In this document: one piece after another, positions 34,583 through 51,438 of the stretch
How the letters are laid out: each line of letters opens with the position of its first letter
How positions within the stretch are numbered: position 1 is the first letter of the stretch
Source of the DNA: Chlorophyllum brunneum
Lineage: Eukaryota > Basidiomycota > Agaricomycetes > Agaricales > Agaricaceae
Assembly (NCBI GenBank): GCA_963576785.1
Contig: OY756141.1
Coordinates: 1,736,001-1,800,000 of the forward strand
Direction of reading: 5' to 3'
DNA length: 64,000 nucleotides
Program-made: the position numbers and the translations under genes
Notes under the pieces: generated by a model
The model's input: the letters and a program-made list of their open reading frames with translations, nothing else
Told to the model about the DNA's origin: nothing
Databases searched by the model: none

Positions 34583-35756
34583 ATGGCTGGTGAGTCTCTC
34601 TCCGCGCTGCCTGCTCCTGCTGACCCTCCCCAGCCATCTACGCAGTGTACACCTCTCCAAACCACCCTCCCATCCCCAACCACCTCCCCACCCTCATCGT
34701 CACCCCCCACGGCCAGCCCACAAACATCCTCTATTCCTATCTCCACACCAACTATGCATGTCCTTTTTTTCCTCGTCCGCCCCACCACTCATCCCCCTTT
34801 AGAACACAGAAAACTACCTTCTTACTCCGTCCCCCCAGGGCGATCTCTGCGTTGCAAAGCTCTTCCCCCCTCGCCGCGACAACGGCAAGGGCTCTGTCTC
34901 TGATCCAGGCCATCCCTCCCCTTCCGCCGCTCGTGTAGTCCGCTGCGAGGCCTCCCGCAACCTCAAATGGACCATCGCAAACACCGGCGTCATCTCCCCT
35001 ATCTACAAGCTTTCTCTCCCGTCCCCCGATTCTCCGGATCTTCCTCTCTTTCAGATCTCAAAGCCTAACCCAAATGCCGCCTTCTGGAGCATGTTTTACT
35101 TTGCCTATGCCGGCCACAACATCCCTCCCAAACGCATCGAGTTCGGCAAGATCCAGAAGAACCCTCCTGGCCCCAATGGTGGAGGCACCAGGATTAGTAT
35201 CACCGGCAAAACTCCTGAAGAAAAGGCCGTGTGGCAAACCCTGGGCGAAGGAAACGAGGATTGTGTTGAATGGGTAGTCCTATGTGCCGCTCTCAACCTC
35301 CTAGAGTGCGTTCCTTTATGTTGCTATGTCTGGCGTCCACAACTCAGCCACTCTCATAACAGTGATGAAATCATGAAAGCCGCTGAAAAGAATGGTAGTG
35401 CGGCTGTCCGTCCACCTCCCGTTACCCTTCGTGACCCTGGTGCACCAGCTCCCCCAGCGTCGCGCCCCCCTGCAGGACCTACTCCGCCTCAGCAGCAGAT
35501 GCCTCCCCCGCAACGTTCTCAAACTATACCCCCTCCAGCGGGTCGTGGCCCTCCCCCAGGCAATCTCCCTCCAAATGGTCCCGTACGTCCTGGCCCTTCC
35601 GCTGGTTATCCAGGGCCTCCGCAGGCTTTCGCCTCTCCCCCAAGTGCAAATTCACGGGGGCCTCCGCCACCTAGCCAGCCGTTCCCCAACCCGCGATCTC
35701 CGCCGCCAGGACAAATGCATCCTGCGCCGGGTCCTACCCAACCTCGAAGGTTTTAG
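34583..35756 (+). CDS. conserved fungal-type protein with proline-rich C terminus, unknown function
   Basis: I cannot name the family. A 7-nt first exon at 34583-34589 (Met-Ala plus one base) joins at 34634 to an exon reading IYAVYTSPNHPPIPNHLPTL. An intron of about 45 bases ends at 34801. A long exon then encodes a folded-looking domain of about 170 residues, with AKLFPPRRDNGKGS, CEASRNLKWTIANTGVISP, FWSMFYFAYAGHNIPP and CVEWVVLCAALNLL. A further intron near 35307-35361 is bypassed and a Pro/Gly-rich tail (PPP and PPAGRGPPPG-type strings) runs to the stop at 35754-35756. The second intron does not fit a GT donor without creating a stop. A GC donor near 34754 would keep the frame open, so the boundary is uncertain. 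The tail could bind SH3 or WW domains. Confidence 0.7.
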
Positions 35757-36001
35757 GAACTATTTTGGTCCTCCGATACCCATTTTCGTGTTTTGTCACT
35801 GTATTACCCATTTCAAGACTTCACTCTGGTGTACCTTTTACTTACTCTTTCCCATGTCTTGGTTTACTTTTCGGCTGGCCGCTTTGTTCTCATGATTTTC
35901 ATGGCTGTGTAAACACTCATTGTACCAATTAAAGTTTTTGTGTATTCTTCCAAACATGTGATGAATTTTATTTGACGGGAGAGCACATCATGGAGTGTAA
36001 C

Positions 36002-38041
36002 CTAAGCCTTGACAAGTTTTTCAAGGGCGTCCATGGAGACAGCTGCAAGTCGAGTGAGTATGCATTGTCGTGGCAACAATAGTAGGCTGGACACAACACA
36101 CATTTAGGTCTTTCCAATGGTAGACCCAGAGCCCTGGCCCATACAAGCTGAGTGAGAGCACCCAGGGCACGCGAGACACCGAATATGACGGTATAATACT
36201 AAGTAAAAAGTCAGAAGCAGGACACTCTAAAATCCCAAAAACCAGACCTTGAATTCGGTAAGACCATAGTGATACAGAACGCAGCCCGAAGTAGCATCAA
36301 CGTTAGGATAGGGGTTCTTGGTCTACATCCCGACGATACAATCAGCCTGCCTATCGGGCGCACATCCGCTCAACAAGAACCCTAGTACGAACCTTGCCAT
36401 GCTCCTTAAGCACATCAGGAGCAACTTCAAAAGTCTTGTTAACCAACTGGATGATAGGAGACTCCTTCAGCTCAGGATGCTTCTGGCAGAACTCTTGAAG
36501 TGCGATGAACCGAGGATCAGGGTTTCTGAGGACGCCGTGACCGTAGCCTGGTACTACTTGGCCATTATGGAGCGTTTTCCAGAGATACTCTTTGATATTC
36601 TCATGTGTAATGTGGTTGCCAATCTCCTTTTGCATGGTCAATTGCCATCGAAGGACTTCCTGGTTAGCAAGACTGGATAGAAGATCTCAATCGTTTATCG
36701 GACGGGGACAGAAGGTGAGGGCAAACCCGTGGAGAGGGCCAGCTAGGGCAAATAGGGCAGCGGAGTATGCCAAGTAGGGGTCAGAGAGGGTGGATCCGAC
36801 GAGGTCTTGCGAGAGAAACATGTCAGCTAAGTATCTTTAGCAGGCAATAAATCAGTCCTTACGCGCGGTATGTGCAGACGCGTTTCCACCTTCATGGTCA
36901 CCGTGAAGAGCGATGTAGAGCCGAAGGTACTCTGTCAAGCTGCGATTGTCACCATATCCCAACAGTTTTGTGTAATTCCCTATATTTCAAGTCGTTAAAA
37001 CTTTCCTCACTAGCTAATCATCATCCCGGACACTTACCAACAAGATCCATGTTCTTGTCCAATGCCGGGAGCTCAGTGCCAGGCTTGTAAACGTTCCGAT
37101 AGATGCGAGCAGCAAGAGCCGGAAGACGCGCAATGAGGGTCAAGCAATCCTCGAGGGTATGTGTCCAGTACTCTGACTTCTTCATTCCATTTTCGTAGGC
37201 TGACTGAAATCGACTATCATGGTTCAACGCAGCAACAGCAACACCTAACTGCGTCATAGGATGCAGTGATTGTGGTAGCCTGAGCTCCATATAAAAATCG
37301 CGTGCACTCTGTCAATAACCGGCACTGAACGCAGAAACTTGGACAACTTACGAATCAACAAGGTTCTCCACGAACTTGGGAAGATCTCCCTTGTCCGCGA
37401 ATTCCCTGGATAGCTCGTGGGTCTGCTCGGGGGTGGGGACTTGACCTGTAAGGAGGAGCCACAGCATGCTCTCGGCGATAATTTCCTTGCCTCCTGGAGC
37501 GGGCGGAAGGACCTTCTGGCAATCAGGAATAGAAAGGCCGTGGAAGCGGATACCCTAGTGTGGATGTCGGTCAGTCAGTATGGGTCTAGGACGTCAGGGA
37601 TCCTATACCTCGAGAGGGTCAAGAACAGATGCGTCCCAGAGCATCGATTTCAACCCGCGCATACCACCGATGATGTTCTCGACCTGGTTCGGGCATTGAC
37701 AACACCATTACATACAACATGTCGATACATCTAACCTTGACATCGCCAACAACTGTTTGAGAGTGCTCGGCTTTCTGAACAACTAGTTCAGTACTTGGTT
37801 TCCGAGTGACAAGACTTAGGGGGGACTTACAAGCTTCTTGAGCTGTTCCTGCTTGACAGGAACAATTTCTTTCAAAGTTTCGCGAAGAGACTGAACCCAC
37901 ACGCATCGTATCAATGTAGTCTGGCACTAGCACGTCCCACGGCGGAAAGCAACTCACCTTGGTCGATGCCAGCCTCTTGAAAGAAGCGGAAACCGAAGCG
38001 TCGCGGAGGACAGGCTTAGAGAGGACACCTCGAGCAAGCAT
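36002..38041 (-). CDS. CIT1: mitochondrial citrate synthase
   Basis: It condenses acetyl-CoA and oxaloacetate into citrate, the first step of the TCA cycle in the matrix. The start at 38041 opens an N-terminal presequence ([25 protein letters not shown]). Several exons follow on the minus strand. Recognised elements in order are [53 protein letters not shown] with the first active-site His, [17 protein letters not shown] with the second, [15 protein letters not shown] with the catalytic Asp, and GLPLERPKS near the end. The last small exon ends in LEKLVKA and the stop at 36002-36004, reached through an intron that splits the Ser codon after ERPK. It is head-to-head with SEC66, 188 bases between starts. 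Exact inner exon ends were not all worked out. Confidence 0.93.
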
Positions 38042-38229
38042 GTCGGGTCAGGGAACAAGCGAGAAAAGCGAACGCATGGTATTTATGCACCCGGCTACTC
38101 GTCCGGTCAACCGACATCTTGTTCCGCCCTTTCAATAAGCGACCGAGAGTGCTGACTAATCCAATCAACTATTGCAACCTCGCCAGCACATCCAGGATTG
38201 AACACGTTGACCCTTTTCGACTCTCTTCC

Positions 38230-39085
38230 ATGGCGTCCGTTCTGGTGCCCGTTGCATACATCATTATCGTCTTTGGTGGTCTCTTCGTCTTCAGCTACTT
38301 CTACCGTCGACACACATCCAGTATGCGCTGCTTAGCTTTGAGCTGGAAATCATTTGACTCTAACCCCTGCTTCGTGCACGCCAGGACAAATATTCGAACC
38401 GTATTTTCCTTCGCATCCTGAACGAAACGCATACGTCACACTCCTTCAGAAAATCGATCCCCCCGCATCCGACGCTCTCCTCAAATCCGCCCTAGTACGC
38501 CGTGCAATGGCCGACGTCCAACGCGTGCTGAAAATCCGTGAAGACAAACCTGCTCTTCAGGCCCTCCTCCAGAAAGGTTCAATAGGTGACGATTTATGGA
38601 ACAGTCTATTGGCAGCAGAGAAAGAACTGGAAGCGGAAATCATGGAAGTGGTAGCAGAGGCCAATTCCTTCGTTGAGGGTTGGGGCCAGGTCATTTTCCC
38701 CACTGCCAACGAAATGCTTGCAAATGAAAAGATGCGTGCAGTATTTGAGCGGACCGTGGAGGCTAAGTTCGAAATTGGTACGTGGACATGTAAATTCGCG
38801 TGTGATCCACGCTCACAGCGGACATAGAACAAAAATATGGGGTGAAGGCAAGGCCTGAGACTACATCTGCTCCCTCCCTGGTAACCCCTTCCTTAACCCA
38901 AGTCTCAAATGGCCCGCCGATCCCTTCTGCCTCTAAAACAGGTCCCAACTCCGGCAACATAGTTTCTAGTGATAGAGGGTCAACTGTTTCAAGAAAAGCC
39001 GTGAGTGGTCCTGTGTCACCTTAGAAGATATACGCGTCTCACCCCAATCTAGGGCAAGAAGGGTAGGAACCCGAAGGCCAAATAG
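38230..39085 (+). CDS. SEC66: Sec66/Sec71 subunit of the ER translocon (Sec63 complex)
   Basis: A subunit of the Sec62/63 complex that supports post-translational protein import into the ER. Four exons (38230-38320, 38385-38777, 38828-39000 and 39053-39085) close in phase into 229 residues. One membrane helix lies near the N terminus (VPVAYIIIVFGGLFVFSYFY), followed by basic RRH and a cytosolic domain. Family strings include IFEPYFPSHPERNAYVTLL, LLKSALVRRAMADVQRVL and WGQVIFPTANEML. The tail is Ser/Pro-rich and ends in a basic GKKGRNPKAK exon. It converges on the USP7 gene, 205 bases between stops. Confidence 0.9.
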
Positions 39086-39290
39086 GTATCACGAACTGGC
39101 TCATTCTACTTGTCGACACTTGTATAGTCCACGACCGTAATACCATGATGTATTCGAGGAGCCGCAGGATATTATTGTGTTTAATAACACGTAGCGAGAA
39201 AATACAGTGAGGACAGAATCGAAAAAATGAAGTGAGATATAAACTGAATGACGAACATTGACGGTATAAAGGAGAGCAATTTATCCTCGG

Positions 39291-43528
<4,238 letters not shown>

Positions 43529-44456
43529 GGTGTCGTTCTGAATGTGAGAATCAGTAGACGCGTAAGGGACTTGGAAGGCAAGACACACCATGGTTAAACC
43601 ACGCCGTGAAAGGTCAGTGAGATGGTTCGGCGGGTGTGTGGGGTAGATACGTGATCTATAAACGTGAAAGGCAGGACCTCTGAAGGGCTGTGGGAGATGC
43701 ACTTGACTTGTGTGCGAAGTGGCTTTGATACGAGTGCCTTACTCAGACGCCAATGGGCACGCTTGCTGCAATACGGCCTTTGCCGGGAAACGGCTATCTC
43801 CGACTGAATTCACATTTCAGTCCTCTGGTTTTTTCTTGCTTGTGTTGCCATGCTCAACGGATATGTTAGACAGTGTTTTTCGTGTTTCGCACCCCACTCG
43901 TTAAGTGTTTCATCCTTTACGATATTTATCACACAATCCTTAAATTGTCTCGACAGGGAGAGCTTCTCCAGCAGCCTTACCGCTGTTCCACTGTCGTGTA
44001 ATGAGTCAAAATTGTGTGAGATTGAAACAGTGACATAACATACCACGTCGGCCCCGTTCTGGGACTGACCTGATATGTGCATCACTTTTGGTGCCCTTGT
44101 GCTGTCGACAACGATGTCTGCCTTGGGCAATTGATTCCATCGTTTGTGGGTGCCAGTGGTTGGCATACACGAATAGCTACTGTGCACCTGTAGCTCCCTT
44201 TTAATACATGTCGTAACTGTTCCTTGCAACTCCCTCCAGGAATCCTGAAGGCAGTCGGATTTGGTGTCGTTGAGTTGTTGAACGCGTGCGGGAAATGAGG
44301 TGGATGCTAAATATGGAAGCAACCATATACCACCTTCGCCTCATGTACTCAAGGACATTTATGACACTCTCGTTTCATGGTCAGTCTACCATTTCTTTCG
44401 TAACAAACTAGAGCAGGCCTCATCCTTTTTTTCCATATCTATTCTGAAGCTTCTGT
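43529..44456. other. stretch without a firmly supported gene
   Basis: This lies between the divergent USP7 and giant-protein genes. A minus-strand open frame of 170 codons at 43810-44322 (strings such as SISHNFDSLHDSG and CVINIVKDETLNEWG) is unusually long for a spacer. It has no family I recognise and no clear splice structure. It could be a lineage-specific gene or chance. Confidence 0.35.
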
Positions 44457-47400
44457 ATGAAGAGTTTCTTCCAGCGCTTTCATGATAGCCAGCCGGGCAC
44501 ATCAAAACCTAGAACCAGAGATGCTACATACAGGCAGTGGATTCCTTCTTCTAAACCAGACAAAGACCGGACGCAATCTCCCAACGGCGCTGAACCAAAC
44601 ACCAATGCCTCTACTAAGCGACACGCGACAAAGACCGCCGGACCTCGTTCATCTGACGATACCAGGACTGGTGCTCTTGGTCGCGTCCCAGCGGACTATT
44701 CCACTCGGTTTTCTACTTTCCCCGGCCTTTCCACCAATCGCCATGCTCCAGCCAACCTCCCTCACCAAGAGACATATACTTTTAGACCGTCAACATCCAC
44801 GGCCGCCAACGTGAACCCTCCGGAGGATGTGAAAGAGAGAGATAAACCCCCTGTCAAACGTAATGAGGCTGCTGAACTTTCCGGTAACGACAGAGATGCC
44901 GAGGCTCGTGTTAAGTTTGAACGACCTAGTCGATCAGGTCAACCGCCCGCACCATCTGTCCCTCAACAGCCCCAGATCTGGCTCCCCGAAGTTCAGATTA
45001 GGTCCAAAGAGAAAGGAAAGAAGAAGGACCGCCGAAGACAAGGGGATGAAAGTGACGGTGGCGGACTACAACTTCAAGCATCCAGCGGATACAGGGATGA
45101 CAGGTCACCCGACTCTGGGGCCGAAAGAGAGATGGAAGGGAGCAACCGCCGAAGGATGGAGTTGAAAGAAAAAGAACAAGGGACTGGAGCGCGCCATCGA
45201 AACCAGGTGATAAAGGAAAGCCAGCAGTGGGAACAGCAGGAGAAGGATATGCGCCAATTACGGCCGGGGGGTGTCCACGAGAAGGAACGGCCGAAAGTAC
45301 GCAAGGAAAGAGAGAGAGCTAAAGAGAAGGACAAGGACAAGGACAAGGAGAGAGGGAAGGAAAAAGAAAGACTGAAGCGGGAACGAGATCGGGACAAAGA
45401 GGAGGACAAGGGCAAAGAGAAGGCAAAGGATAAGGAGAACGACCGAAAGAAGGAAAAAGACAAAGACAGAGAAAACGACAAGACGTTGCGGGAGTTGTGG
45501 GAGAAGGAGCAACGGCAGAAACTGCAGAGAGAGAAGGAAGCCAGGGATAGACAACTTCAGTTGGAGAAGGAGCAGAGAGAACAACAAGAAAAGGAACGAC
45601 GAGCAAAGGAGGAACGAGAAAGGGAGCGGAAGGAAAGGAAAGCCAAAGAACGCCAAGCCGAGAGGGAGCGTTTGGCATGCGAGCAATTGGAAATGGAGCA
45701 CAAAGAAAGGCTTGAGAGGGAACGACGGGAGAAGGAGCAGAAGGAAAGGGAGCACGACCAGCAGAAGAAATGGGAACGCGAACAGGATGAACTCGAACGC
45801 AGAGAACTGGAACGTCTGGAGAAGGATCGACTCAAGGAGGAGCGACGTCGCAAGGACCAAGAGTCACGACAACGGGAACCCGACACCAGAGAAATGGATC
45901 TATTACGACTCGAACGCGAGAGGCAAGAACAGAGAAAAAGGGATCGCGAGATGTGGGAACAACACCGGGAAAGGGAACGCGAGGAAAGAGAGCGTCGATG
46001 GCGTGGCGATCGGTTTCGTGAAGTTCCCGAACCTATCCCCAGCGATACCGGGGCCAATGACAAGGGTTCAATACGTCTCAGGAGGAAGGATCGCAAGGAT
46101 GGTTTAAGTGACTCTGAAAGGGAGCAGGGCAAGGTACAGGGACAAGACCAAGGACGGGCATTGCGAATAGTGACTCAGGCTAATACGCCGCCAAGGCCAG
46201 AAGACCGCAAAATTCAAAACACAGAGGGCCCACGTTCGTCTGACCACACCGTCAAACCTCGCAGATCAATGCAGTATATCACTCCTGATATGCCAAATCC
46301 GCTTCGGCAATACTCGAAATCAAGTGCTCGAGATGATGGATATGTCTCTGAGGTGGGCCCGCACATCTATGCAAATGTCGTTTGCCCGACTGACACTTAA
46401 CCGGAGCAGAAAAACCAGAATCAGTCCTCTCGAGATCAGTCGGGGCGGGGTGTTCCTACTCCAGAGATATTCAATATTATGGCCACATCTTCGACTCAAC
46501 ACGCTCAGTTACCAGTACCCGCCAATACTGCCCACTCATCAAACCCTCCTGGCTATGTTCCCTTTGGTTCTTCTAGCTATGTCTTGTCAGCGGAACACTC
46601 TGGATCACCCGCCCCGACAGGATTCGCTTCCCAACCCGTCTATTACAGTGTTGTTCGTGTTCCCGGGCCTGATAGTTGTAACCAAGCTCCTTCAGAGGCG
46701 CCACCACAACTAATCAATAGACCAACAACCTCCGCTCTACAGGTCCAACATCCCTTACAACAATCTTACCCAGCACCCAACAGTCAACCCCAGACGTCTT
46801 ATTCAGCTTCCATTTCATCCCGTGCACCTCCTCCCACAGAGCTAACGTTACACAATCCTCGCCCCATGGAGTTGACTACAATGGGTTCATCTTTGACCCG
46901 TGCACCGGAAATTACACCACAAGAAATACGCATACTTTCCCCGTCCGCAGCGACCCAGGCTTCCCAGTCAAATGTTCCCTCGGCTCTCCAGAATTCCCTG
47001 AGCCTTCTTCAAGAAGCCCGTTTGACTAAAGAACATCGCTTGACTGGGCATGGCGTGCTGACTGCTCCTTCGTTAGCCGCCGCCACAACGCAAAATGCTC
47101 ACCCAAAGGTTCTTCATCCTCATGAAGATTCTACCATGGGGGCTCGTTCCTCTCCCCCCAACCGCCGCCCTGAACCCCACGCATCATCCGTTCAGGATAC
47201 AATAGCGTTCCCCTCGCAGACTGCTCAGCCTATGCCTCCACTTCACAGTGCCCCTTCTGTACCATTTATCCAACAGAACCATCCTCCAGCTACGTCAACG
47301 AAACCCCCTTCCACCTTTAGCTCACAGCACCCTATAAAATACCCTAGTCTATCTCCAAAGGAAGACATCGCAGTAAGTGATATGGTCTCATAGAATAAGA

Positions 47401-50400
47401 TTATCTCAGGCTGATTTGGTACAAGTTACTCGGCCGCCAGGTGCAAGAAAGCCCAGAACATGGGGGTTTTCATCAAAAAGACTCGATACCTCAGATACCA
47501 CCCACTCAATCAACACCTCTAGTCTTGTCTGGTACCACAACATCGAAGCATGTGGCTATAAACAAGCGATCAAATACGATGCCGAGTCAATCTGAGGTAT
47601 TCTTTCTCTTTCGCGATGTCAACGACAGTGCTGACTTCCTTCAATACACTAGCCCCACCCAGACCTTGTTCCACCTCCAGACAATCTCAGAGGCGCGTAT
47701 ACATCCCGTCAATCCCCAAGCCATACCCATGGCAAGATCCAAGATGATGTTTCTGGGCCAATCGAGACAATCATTCTACCTGCCGCCAAACTGGATCCTA
47801 CGTCGCGCGTCTCTCCTCCTACTGATAAAATATCGCTGCAAGGCTCCACAACACTACGCCAGCATCTTAGTGATAAGTCAAATAACCAGGACAGTCGACC
47901 CCAACAGACCGTCCAGCCTGTCGCAACTTCGCCGATGGCTACGGAAAATCACGAGATCGCAACTGATAAGGACCGTAATCAGGGTGGATATCGTCTTCAG
48001 GTTCCGTTACCTGTTGACAGTCGAGCTATGGCACATTCACGACGCCAGCGGTACCTGAGCGAAAGTGAAACCTCACGTCGAGGCGGAAAACATTCTCCTA
48101 GATCTCAGCCAGTTGAAAGTCCAGACAATTTAAATCCGCAGCAAACACCTGGTGAGCTGCAACCGAAGGTGATCCAACCTTCTGCTGGGCACGCCAGAGC
48201 AGGGAGCGATGCAAAAGTCGCATTACGTGTACCAGCGGTAGACAGTACCTCTGCCGACAAAAGGCATCCCGGATCGGGGCCTCGGCCTACGACGGGTGGG
48301 TCACTTCAGGATGCAGGAGCCTACCAAGTCCCGCCACAGCCAGGGCAGAATGGAAGCAGCGTATCGAATCTCGTCTCACAGTTTGAACGGCTGGGAGGAG
48401 CAGCCCATGTAGGGAGCACAATCGTCAGACCCGGAACCGCTGTCCCTAGGACAAACGTTCTGCAGCCGCCCGTGCATGAACCTTCATCCCGATTCAAAGC
48501 GGCTGTGCCACTCATAGGTCATTCTCAGTCTGTGTCCTATCCTCAGATCGACCGACCGAGCACCACTATCGGCATTCGACCCTCTGTTTCCAGTGCACCG
48601 CAGTCGCAATCCCGAAACGCTCATCCCGCCCCCCCAAAAATGGATCATGTCGGCAAATTGGAGCTTCTTTCTTTCCCAGGTGAGTCTGCTTACTATCCCC
48701 TTGACTTTTTGTTTACCCCTTCCTAAAAGACAAAACACCGCAACCAACCACCTCTCAACCTGCAATCACCGAGGCTCGTCATGAACCCGTTCCACCACAG
48801 ACGATGAACGGCCAATATTCTACACTACAAACGATTCCAGAAGCACAGACTGCACTGGGCCCTAATGATTATCACCACCCGAGGAGTCGATTGCAGGCTG
48901 ATGTTCCTATACCCTCACAAAAGATCTCCCACTCAGAACGAGCTCTGAAAGAGGTATCACCAAAGCCAAGGTCCGGAACCTCCGTAGCTGAGGTGAACAA
49001 TGAGGTGTTGATAACTCGAGCTGCACCTTCGGCTGAGGTCGTCAAGCTAATGGGAACACCCCATCCTCAATGTGCGCCCCAAACCCATGAGGACAAAATC
49101 TCAGCACGCCAGTCTACGATGAACAACGAAGGATATGGAACCTCTCAACTCCAGTCTGCGTACCCAACCCCCCCTCAATCCTACAGCAACCCGGTTGTTC
49201 GACGAGACGACACTGGAAACTCCACCCGGTACTCCCCGGGGACTCCACATCTCTCTACTCAACCCCGACCGCGTAAAGAGAGTTCACCCCGCATTCGCCC
49301 CGAGGATAATTTATTGAAGGTACCTGGTGGCAAAGAAACCCCTGCCGAGGACCCCCGTGTTGTCCCTCATAGGGCCAACCATGCTTCTGGAGACACTCGT
49401 GTCGCTGCTCCGACAGTAGATAGCCACTACACCTCTTATCGGACAGAACCTGTCCGTGGCGAGATCAACCAGCACCTCTCGTCGTCAACGCAAAAGCATG
49501 CCAGTGAAATGGGGACGCCACCGTCACAACGTGCCGCACCCTCGACGCAGCATTTATCATTCGACGATCGAAGCCGAGGCAAAGACACTGTAGGAAGCTA
49601 TTCCCCCAATGTCCCTCAACGATGTCCTCCAGTATCCGTTGACCTAGCTTCTATTTCGCCTCAACGCACTGGAAATTCAACTCATTCTAAGCCGGAGGAA
49701 GAAGGATTGTCCGGAAGCCAAAAACTTCCTGTGCAGGTCAAAGATGCGAGGCTAGCGGAGTTATTATCACCACCAAAGGCAAATGACGTTCCTCATCAGT
49801 CATATCTTCAGGGTGCTCGCCGATCATTGGCATCGAAATTGGAGCAACAGCCCAATGGTATACCTAACTCAATTTCTGGGAACTCCGGAAGCAACATCGA
49901 GACCACCTCACGTTTACGTAATCCTTCAAGCCGCAGTGAGCACTCCCCTAAGCATCCTGAAGAGGACTCAAGCCCATCAGGACCTTCAAATCCGTCCCCC
50001 TCGCACAGTCAGAATCCAGACCTATCTATCAAAGATAACACTTATGTACGAACTTCCCCCAACATTTCCCAGCACACTCCAAGTCCTCGCGCTAGACTTA
50101 TGGTTGCAGAAAGCCAATCACAGCCCGGAACCCAATACCGCGATGAGATCTCACGACATGGACCAGGCGCTTCTGCATCCCGCCAGCTCCCCACCCGCGA
50201 ACGACGACAAGATTATGCACCAGATATGGAAGACAGACATCCACGAACGTATCATCAAACTACCACTTACGCGACATATCATGGAGAAGCGAGGACTAAC
50301 GATACCAATCGGAAATCCCATATACCCTCAAACCCGATACCCTACCAAGCGTGGGACCAACACGCCGGAAGGACAACATCTCAAAGAAGTGGTCACCGCA

Positions 50401-51438
50401 GAGATACTAGTGATAGTACCCAACCTATAACCATAGCACATAGTCGTACCGGGTCAGATTCTCAGAATCCCCAGGAAGTTTCTGCCCCGTATTCACGTCA
50501 CACATATTCTCATAACGCAGCTTCCTCCCAAGCTCAACCTTCGCCTCATACGTCCGCACCAAGCCACATTCCCCCTGCTTCTGCACTCACGATCCAAATG
50601 GCCGAGCGACCATCTGACCAGATGCCGTACTATCACCCAAATCAAACACAAATTCCGATACTGGGAGGCGAGGACCCAGTCCCACAACAAGTCACACAAG
50701 CTCTCCCGATGAAATCTACCCCATCGAAAAGAAACTACATTGCATCTCTGCCTCCGGAAACTCATAATACCAGCTCATCCTCCGCACCTCAACCTCCTAC
50801 TCCTAGATCGTATGAGGTCTGGCTACCTCCCATCTCTTCCCGTGATACCCAGCGCCAATCTCGATCCACCGTAACACCATCCTCTCACAGGGAGTTCGGA
50901 CGAGAGCGAGACCATGCAAGGCGGACAAGTACAGTTCCACGAGCTCATAAACCGTCCCCTCCGAGAGACTCCCGCTATCTTCGCCAACCACCTGCATCCG
51001 ACCCCCGATTGTCCAAACCTTATCATTACCTCAAGACTAGAAAGGTCCGTACAATGTCACTGGCGTCTGTCGAAGCCCAAGATGGAGCAGCAGTATGTAT
51101 TTCTGGGCATTTCTACAAAACCACACTTCGCTAACTTCATACAGTCTACTGTGATAGGTTCTCCGACGACCTCGATCCTGAGTCAGGCCCCACTTAACAT
51201 ACCACCCGAACAGGATCCGATGGTTGCTGCCCGCGAATGGACTGAAGCTGGTGCAATTGTCCCAGGCCAAAGAATTCGTCGACCTGGTCTTGTGTGGGCA
51301 GATCCCGAAGACCCTCCCCTCACCTATCAACAAGAACATCGCCGTCCAGAGCCTCGTTCATCGCGCCCCAGACGATCCCGTTTGTCGGGCTCACGGTCAC
51401 GAGAGGCTAGTGATTCTGACCAGCCTCCCTCTTCTTAA
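44457..51438 (+). CDS. giant disordered protein with Lys/Glu/Arg/Asp repeat region, unknown function
   Basis: This is one gene of about 2200 residues, assembled from six exons: about 44457-46352, 46410-47371, 47441-47597, 47653-48679, 48731-51092 and 51145-51438. I do not recognise a folded domain. The first 230 residues are Ser/Pro/Thr-rich. About residues 230-530 are an almost pure run of Glu, Arg, Lys, Asp and Gln. It begins with KDKDKDKERGKEKERLKRER and continues as EREERERR-type repeats, a composition typical of a long single alpha helix or coiled coil. The remaining 1600 residues are low-complexity, rich in Ser, Pro, Gln, Thr and His, with a basic SR-like tip (SRPRRSRLSGSRSREAS). Introns have clean GT-AG ends and the frame is kept across all of them, which supports one protein. 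A scaffold or RNA-associated role is conceivable but unproven. Confidence 0.75.

Noticed and set aside
33874..34788. 304-codon minus-strand frame over the B56 N terminus and its promoter
   Set aside because: It is an alternative frame of the Pro-rich exon 2; the B56 frame in the same exon joins in phase to the conserved domain.
49783..50430. 215-codon plus-strand frame inside the giant gene
   Set aside because: It is a shadow frame; the main frame continues open on both sides for more than 2 kb.
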